Positions 57,049 to 64,000 of a stretch of 64,000 bases of DNA are shown piece after piece. Within the stretch, counting starts at the first letter, position 1. Each line of letters begins with the position of its first letter. A program made the position numbers and the translations under genes. The notes beneath the pieces are model-generated. The model ran no database searches and was not told where the DNA came from. It saw only the letters and a program-made list of their open reading frames with translations. This stretch comes from Telopea speciosissima (taxonomy: Eukaryota; Streptophyta; Magnoliopsida; Proteales; Proteaceae): assembly GCF_018873765.1 (NCBI RefSeq), contig NC_057919.1, forward strand, positions 25,460,698 through 25,524,697. The letters run 5' to 3'.

Positions 57049-57178
57049 ATCTACAGGACACTCAACTCCTAACACATCTTAATAGGTTGCTCATCAACAA
57101 GATCAATCAAGGAATCTACAGGACACTCAACTCCTAACACATCTTAATAGGTTGCTCACCAACGAGATCAATCAAGGG
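57049..57178 (+). repeat. Tandem repeat, two 65-bp units
   Basis: ATCTACAGGACACTCAACTC begins at 57049 and again at 57114. The two units differ at about two positions (CATCAACAAGATC and CACCAACGAGATC). Confidence 0.9.
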
Positions 57179-57989
57179 TAATGTCCATTATCAATAAGGC
57201 CCTATTTGTTTAATGGAAAAGAATATAGTGGGAATAAAATAATGGGGTGGGATAGTTATTTTGAAGTTTTTTCAAAAAATGGTAAATCTGTTTGTAACCA
57301 ACCCGGTTAAAACAATATCTTGTAAGCGGACATATTTTCCTACCTCACTTTACTTATTAGCTTTTAAGATGAAAATTTTCTTCTAATTTACCCATCCTCC
57401 TTCTAGCATCTCCCCGTCTTCTCTGTCTCCAGCTTCCCCTCCCCTTCTCCCTCCCTCTCCTTCACCCTGTCACCTCTTCGTCTCCCCACCCTTGCCCTCT
57501 GTGTGTATAGAAGTAACCTTGCCCCACCCCATGGGTAGTTTTCTAGCCCCTCCCACCCCTAAAATGACCCTCCTTTGCCCCTGCCCCCATGTTATGGACC
57601 TAATGCGCATGGTGTCGGCAATAGGGTTCACGTGGACATGGGAGGCTAAGATGCAGTAGTTATTTATTTGAATAATCCTAAGTCATTATAATAGTTATGG
57701 AGATACATGAGTAGTTTAACAATTGTGGAGGAGTTGGGAAGCAAGGAACGTGGGATGTGTGATTACTATTTGTAACTTCTATCTCTACGGTGTCGTCTCC
57801 TATTTAATAGGATATATTTGAAGTAATGAAAGTAGATAATGCCAATTAATTCTCAATTGAGAACGGAGGACTAGCGGCCTCCTAATTACATTCAAATTCC
57901 CCTCAATCTTCTCTTTAAGTTATCCAACTCATCATCCTCACAATAAGTAAATGGGTGCACGTACCACCTTATATCAAAGCCGAAACATG
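57179..57989. other. Non-coding sequence with CT-rich tract
   Basis: 57400-57510 is very rich in C and T on the plus strand. No gene or boundary is supported. Confidence 0.45.
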
Positions 57990-59100
57990 GTGAGAACAAT
58001 GACATGGCAGGGGATCGCCACGCGTACTCCACCTCATCCCTCTTTGGGGAGAAGAGAGGTGAATTGAATGTTGAAGTCGCCACCTAGAGGAAAGTGTAAA
58101 TGTAGTGATTCTCATGCTACACCCTTTTGGGGACTGATCAGTTCATTAGTCTGGGTACGGGTCAAATTACGGTCTGGAAAAGGTATTAGGCATCCCAGTC
58201 CGCCCGGACTTGCTGGTCTTTCTATTACTTGACTGGGCAGGGTTATAACATGCTTTTGGGTGAGAAAATAAGTAGAGTATAGAAAGAGTAAAAATGAAGG
58301 TAAAAGTACAGAGAAAGGTAAGTAAAACATACCTGGAAGCTTGGCTGCGTGGTTAGTATATATAATGTAAACGGATAATATACAATATAGGAATGAACAA
58401 CACATGAGGAAACTAATCCTAAATATTCAAGCTCTAAGCCTAGGATGGATGAATGGTAAATGAAAGAGACATACTGAGAATGCAAAGATATCAATAAAAA
58501 CATGGCTAAAACATGCTAATATGGATTTGAAGCATAATTGGATTTTGGAAATATACAGAAGAAACACCTACTCTAAGGATGAACACTATGAAGATAAAGA
58601 AAACATGGGTGGAAGATAAAGAGAATGTCCAAATTAAATGCATGCATGCGAGAGACTATGGTGACACCAAATATGAAGATGGAAGCAACTATCCATAGAT
58701 GATTGTCATATCATAATAATAAGAGAAATCATAAAACATGCAATTCATCATCAAGATGAGAAACACTAAACATGGACATGTTAGCCACATATGAATCAAT
58801 AATAAATATAAATCATACTTCAAGAGAATAAGGAAATTTATCATGTCATTTATGCAAATAAAGGGGAGTCTTAGACTACAGGAGATGGAGATCGTACGTA
58901 AGAGAAAACATGGAAAAAATGAACAGCAGAGTGTGTGTGATCACCATCTAAGAAGATGGGATCGCACATTAATACGAGATACAAAATGAATGCGAGAAGT
59001 AAAATGGAAAACTTGGTTGAAAATAAATAGAAGAAGACATTACCTAGTTAGAAGGACTAGCACTTAAGTAAGAGTGGAGGCTTCCCTTTTGTGACTCAGG
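57990..59100 (-). repeat. Ogre/Tat-like LTR, 3' part with primer site (copy 1)
   Basis: On the minus strand the LTR end is followed by TGGCGACTTC (58073-58082), one change from the TGGCGACTCC primer-site type of Ogre/Tat elements, and by a short leader to about 57990. The LTR part contains the GGTATTAGGC(A/C)-type block (58181-58195 on the plus strand) and is collinear with copy 2 over roughly 1 kb (tracts at 58390, 58690 and 58780 match 59770, 60010 and 60110). Its 5' part is missing here. The right limit is approximate. Confidence 0.6.
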
Positions 59101-62100
59101 CGGTTGGTACGTAGAGATAGTAGCGTTGATAGTTTAGGCTTCTCTTGTCTCTCTTCGGACAACACTTCATTGTCAACACCGAAATCATCAAGTATGACGA
59201 CTCTAAGCTATTAACTTGAAGCTTGAAGTCGGAAGATTAAGCAATGAACTCAAGCGGCAAAGGCTATTGAGCAAGGGACTAAGGACCAAGCAAGGTGTGA
59301 GGATAATAACATGGCGGGGAATCGCCAGATGTCCTCCACCTCATCCTTTTTTGGGGAGAATATAGAGGTGTGAATGTTGGAGTCGCCATATAGAGGAGGG
59401 TCTAGGACCCATAATATAAAGTTGACTCTCTTGTGATGCCCTTTGGAGACTAATCGGTCCATTGATCTGGGTATGGGTCAAATTACAATCCGAAAAAGGT
59501 ATTAGGCACCTCAGTCCGCTCATCAAGCCGGTTTTCCTATTACTTGGCGAGGCGATGCTATATCATGCTTGAAAATAAAATACAGAAATAAAAGGAAGAG
59601 TTTAATGCACTTACTACTAAGGGGGTCTTGGCTACAAGGCAAGGGTTAATATACAGGAAAATAAAATAAAAGATAAGAGTTGAGGAAAACATGCCTGAAG
59701 TGTTTGGCTGGGTTAGTATACATAATGTAAATAAATACTATATAAAATAAGAATGAATAATGCATGAGGAAGTAAATCTTAAATATGCAAGCTCTAAACT
59801 AGGATGTATTAATGAATGGTAAATCAAGGAGAAATCATGAGAATGCAAAGATGCATATGATGCATGGAAACATGAGAATATGCTATTGACATATTGAAAA
59901 GATGCAAAAAGAACCTAGATCTAAACAAGGGAAAACATAGATGAAAGTTAAAGAGAATGTCTAAACTCTAAAGTACATGTATATGCAAAAGGCTATGATA
60001 ACACCAAATATGAAGCTGTAAACAACTATCCATAGTTGATTATCACATCATAATATTGGGAGAATCAATAAGCATGCAAATCATCATGAGGATAATGAAG
60101 AAACCAAACATGGACATGCTAGCCACATATAATTCAATGATACATAGAAAGTGTGATCTAAAATCATAGAAAAATACGTAAGATAAACACTCAAAAATAA
60201 ATGGATGCATGAAGAAAATATACTGGGAGATGACATAGAAAACAAATCCATAAGATCACTACATACATTGTATCACATCATCAAGAGTTATTAATCAATA
60301 TGGAGATTATCATAAGACTAAAAATCAATACCTAAGACAACATAAACTATCATAGTATGAAATATATGAAAAAGAAGAAGAAAACTTGTTCTAAAGGAGA
60401 ATAAAGATTCATCAACAAGGTGATCATAATGTAGTAAAATAGAGCATTGAAAGTGATCATTATTATAGAATCACCATGGAACAAATAAGGTGAAAACATA
60501 GGTCTAAACATGCCATGCAAAGATCACGAAATTAGATTTAAGAACACAAATAAAAGGGAAAAGATTAAAAGTTCTAAAACAACACTAAGAATCAAAAGCA
60601 ACACACATGGGTGTATGACCACTACCTAGTGAGGTAGAATAACACACCCTTTTGTGTGTAATGAAAAAGAGAGAAAATATGTAAAAAAAAGGTAGAAGAG
60701 ACGAGAAAAAATAAAGAGAGACAATAGAAGATTACCTGATCAAAGAAACACAAAGAAATGGGGTTAAAGGTTGCCCTTAAATCAGTAAGAAGACCTAAAT
60801 TCATTCACAATAGCCACCCAAAGGTCAGGGTTGCACAGGCTTCTCTCTCTAGCACATTTCAAGTTCAAAAACCAAGGTTTTGTATGAAAAAACTAGAGAA
60901 ATATCCCCCTCAACATGGGAGGCAGTGTATTTATAGATTTAGTGAAGTGTTCATGCTCTTAAACAAGTTCATGGATCATTGCTTGGATCTGAATCGTCTA
61001 TGAGGGATTTCCTAAGTGGTTTTGCATCAATGGTGTAGGTTTTGCCAATAATCTTGGCCAATGAGGTCAAGTAGGTATCTTGTTACCAAAGATGTGTTTC
61101 TTGGGGCCTAAGAGTGTCCAGAAACGAGTTCATAGCTTCCAAATAGGTTCTCATGCATGATAGGAATCAAAATCCATCAAATATGAAAGTTTAGATACAC
61201 TTCGTATTCACCAAAATTGACATTCAAATGGCTCTGTTTGACATTGGCATGCCCTAAGTCGACATTGACATAGTGTCGATCGACAGCAACTCAACATCGA
61301 CATTGGTTGTTGCGCACCTTCACAAAAATGGCCGTAACTTTCTTGTCTGACCTCCATTTGGTCAGATTCTTTTTCCTACGTACAGAGGACTTAAATGGAT
61401 ACAACTTTTGTGTTTTGATAAAGAGCTAAATATCTGCATAAGTACTCCTAAAATAGATTTTGAAGATATTTGATATGCAGACACAACTTTTCTTTGCATC
61501 ATACGCGCCAGCCTTGAAGATCAAGTCATAACTTCCACATCCGATATCGTAATGATATGATTCAAATTGTATATGAAAGCTGATTCAAATATTTACCTTT
61601 CTTATGTTTTAAGCTTTCCAAAAATCCAATTGAAAGATAACTCAAAATGGACATGAAGCCACTCCACAAACATAAAATGACAACCTTAAATCTGTCACTT
61701 TCTTAGTTTTTTCCGACATCAATCCAAGGTTAGTCGACAATGAAGTGGTATCAAAGAACATCACTCGACATCGAGTGGAGGGACTTAACTATCGACCAAA
61801 TAATTTTCATTGTCTATTGCATATCGATATTTAGAGGATTCTGTTCGACAATATCAAATAGCTCATCAATGTCAACGCTAGGTCAATTCGATGTCGGTTC
61901 GAGCCATTTAACTGTCGACTTCTAGTCTGGATGTCAATAGTACATTATGTGCCACTTACGTTGGTTCTATTTGGATCGAGCTAGTTCCAAAATGTACTGG
62001 GCTGGGTCTAGCCCATCTAGGATTAGTTTGGAATGTCCAAATGCTCATAACCTTTGATCCATATGCCTGAATCGAGTAATTCAAAAGCTATTTTTCTCCT

Positions 62101-62475
62101 TATTTCGTATACTAAATTTTGGTATGAAAATAGAGGATAGTACTGATCAGCATGAATTGGCTGCAGTGTGGGTCTCATTTATCAGAAATAGAATCTTCTC
62201 CCAATGAAGGGGAAAATGAGTTCATTTTCGTACTAAATTTGGGTATGGTGACATAATCTGTTATTCGGGCGTCTTAACACATTTCTACGATTAATAACTA
62301 TTTATTATCATATTTTTCTTTTTAAGGATATTTTTATCATTTTGCATGGATGATTTGGTGGATTTGTCAAAGAGCATGAAAAACCTCCTAAATCCATAGA
62401 TATAAAGTCTCTCAGCCTCAAAGGATACTCATCATCGTCAGGACGACCTATGGGAGACAAAATAAGGTGTCTACA
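59101..62475 (-). mobile_element. Ogre/Tat-like LTR, complete, with primer site and short leader (copy 2)
   Basis: Read on the minus strand, the LTR begins TGTAGACACCTTATTTTGTC (at 62475) and ends at about 59389, followed by TGGCGACTCC (59379-59388) and 100-250 bp of leader. The length is about 3.1 kb. There is no coding region. Copy 3 carries the same start at 63333, and copy 1 the same end. The simplest reading is that this copy inserted into an older LTR made of copies 1 and 3. Confidence 0.65.
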
Positions 62476-63333
62476 CAAGGACCAAAAACCAATTGAGTAG
62501 AGACCCTCCTCAACGTCAGAGGAGGTGTATTTATAATTTGAGAGGGGTGTGTGCACTCCCAAATTTGAGCTAGGATATTGCGTTTGATCCAGATCACTGG
62601 TAAAGCATCAGAATGGGTGTCTTTACATCGACGGTGGGTGTTTGATCAAAGTTATAGCCAATGGTGTTTGGGCAAGTGATTCATTGCCAAAGGAGGAGTT
62701 ACTTGGGGCCTACGGAAGTCAAGATTCACATCTAAGTTTCCAAATATAAGTTTGGGCATGAAAGGAAGTGAAATCGAAGCTAAACATTACAAGTTTAGGC
62801 TTCTCAAATTTGCACAGGGTCGATAGGGAACTGGGGTCAAGTCAACATCGAGGAGGGGATAGGTCGACGTCGAGTTGTTGTTAATGAACAGCTGTCGACA
62901 ATGATGGAAATGCTTCAGGTGTCAGCATAAATGTTCAGAGTGTTGATATGAGATAGACAATATTAAGGTTCTGCTCGACATTCAAGGGGGATTGGTCGAT
63001 GTCGATGGAAGGTAGGGTCAATATCGACTCAAGGCCTTTCAGTGTTGGCTCTAGGTATGGGTGTCGAAAGGAGATTTTGGGCTGTTTAGGCCGGTTCTGT
63101 GCTGGGCCTAGTTGATTTCAAAGAGGTCTAGGTCAGGGCTAGCCATTTTAGGGGATCTTGGAGTGCTCTAGGGCTCTGGTTTTAGCTCCGATAGGGATTT
63201 GAACGATCTGTGGACGATCTTGGGCAATGCACACTTGTGCTACATCTATAGATACATCGACTCTATGCCTTGAAGGATGTTCATCATCGTCACAGGTAGC
63301 CTCCGGGGGGAATGACAAAATGAGGTATCTACA
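62476..63333 (-). repeat. Ogre/Tat-like LTR, 5' part (copy 3)
   Basis: On the minus strand it starts TGTAGATACCTCATTTTGTC at 63333 and aligns with the first part of copy 2. It abuts the start of copy 2 at 62475/62476. It contains several TCGAC/GTCGA motifs, as does copy 2. Confidence 0.6.
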
Positions 63334-63334
63334 C

Positions 63335-64000
63335 ATGGATGATCTGGTGGAGCGACTTGAAGGAGAAGTAAGTACCTTGAAAGAAGGACAACAACAACTT
63401 ATTCAAGATCAACAACGAATACTTTCAAAGCTTGATGAGCTCTTTGAAAGATTGAGTACCCCATGTCCTCCCTCTCAATATGAGGTGGGTGAAAATTCAA
63501 GAACTACCGTTTTACCGCAAGAAGACCTACTCGGAAATCTCCGGATCTATGCTTATTTTCAACTCCCCGAAGCATTTCATCTCTTACTACACCCTTCCTC
63601 ATCTCTGGATGCCTAGGTATCCATCGTAAGCCTTTCCTCGTTTGAACCTCACCATTAACTTTAAGGTTATACCATCCTAAGGTGCTGCTAAATGGAAGGA
63701 TCTTATCAACGTCCATTTTTTAAGTCCGACCTCCTTTTTCCAATCATAATCCACGATCTTCCACGTCCCAACAAACCTTCACGCCTAAGTCGGTCAAGTT
63801 GGACTTTCCACGCTACAATGGGGAGGAAGACACAACCAATTGGGCATGTCGTGCGGAACTGTTCTTTGATTTTCACCATACACCAGAGGAGGAGCGTGTT
63901 GTGTCAACTTCCTTCCTTTTGGAAGGAGACACACAACTCTGGTTTCAAGTCTTTAAGAGAGATGAAGAAAGGGTGACATGCCATTTTTTTGTGATGGGCT
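63335..64000 (+). pseudogene. Ty3/gypsy gag fragment, runs off window
   Basis: From 63335 a frame reads MDDLVERLEGEVSTLKEGQQ, a predicted coiled coil typical of gypsy Gag N-termini, and stops at 63614-63616. After at least one frameshift the capsid part appears at 63784: VKLDFPRYNGEEDTTNWACR, then FHHTPEEERVV and LLEGDTQLWFQ. The frame is upstream-open into the adjacent LTR, so the true start may have been removed when that minus-strand LTR inserted at 63333. The rest of the element would lie right of the window. Confidence 0.75.

Noticed and set aside
57049..57178. Direct repeats considered as a CRISPR-like array
   Set aside because: There are only two adjacent units without spacers, in a plant nuclear context.
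61744..61756. TGGTATCAAAGAA resembling a primer binding site
   Set aside because: It lies inside the Ogre-like LTR with no LTR end beside it, so it is probably a chance match.
63300..63340. Gag ATG two bases from an LTR end with no primer site
   Set aside because: The LTR is in minus orientation: its start, not its end, is at 63333, and its primer site is the TGGCGACTCC type at 59379. The adjacency is an insertion boundary.

Overview
This window is nuclear DNA of a flowering plant and consists mostly of nested retrotransposons. The evidence is plant-type Ty3/gypsy (Tekay chromovirus and Tat/Ogre-like) and Ty1/copia elements with initiator-Met-tRNA primer sites, an intron-containing copy of a PRP4-type splicing kinase, an intact class III peroxidase gene and a plant-type C2H2 zinc-finger gene. 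I cannot name the species. A run of exactly 100 N (42558-42657) marks a scaffold gap.

Layout. (1) 1-317 is the 3' end of a copia element (C0) that sits inside the 5' LTR of a very large Tekay element, G1 (318-27028). G1 has LTRs of about 2.7 kb, a long leader with an antisense ORF and a small sense ORF, a broken gag-pol with a chromodomain, and a 3' LTR. Three later insertions lie within it: copia C1 (8582-13939, minus), copia C2 (14803-20370, minus) and a same-family solo LTR, S1 (21839-24569, minus). (2) 27029-30338 is older host sequence with a LINE remnant and six exons of a PRP4 kinase pseudogene. (3) 30339-42519 is copia C3, inserted in a PRP4 intron. It carries three solo LTRs: S2 (31647-34352) and S4 (38597-41273) from a second Tekay family, and S3 (34962-36627) of another gypsy type. 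(4) After the gap come a non-autonomous MULE (42774-44307, 9-bp target duplication), fold-back elements, the intact peroxidase gene (47463-49076, minus), a non-autonomous hAT element (50289-51237, 8-bp target duplication) and a small copia-type LTR remnant. (5) 52271-54240 is a tandem duplication of unknown content. 55375-56740 holds a zinc-finger gene with a 529-bp internal tandem duplication. 57990-63333 holds nested Ogre-like LTRs in minus orientation, followed by a gypsy gag fragment running off the right edge.

Only the peroxidase gene looks like an ordinary working gene. The first zinc-finger copy is open but of uncertain status. All retrotransposon polyproteins seen here are broken.

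The most notable points are these. The Tekay LTRs of two families share a promoter, two strong 5' splice donors, an AATAAA and a small hairpin at equivalent places, and a good 3' splice acceptor lies 10 bp before the gag ATG; this suggests spliced Gag mRNA. G1 carries an antisense plant-transposon-protein-like ORF in its leader. Several element copies contain clustered changes at CHG sites that create CG dinucleotides, the opposite of methylation decay, so base-calling artefact must be considered. Boundaries and target duplications were read by eye. Percent identities were not computed except where a count of differences is stated.
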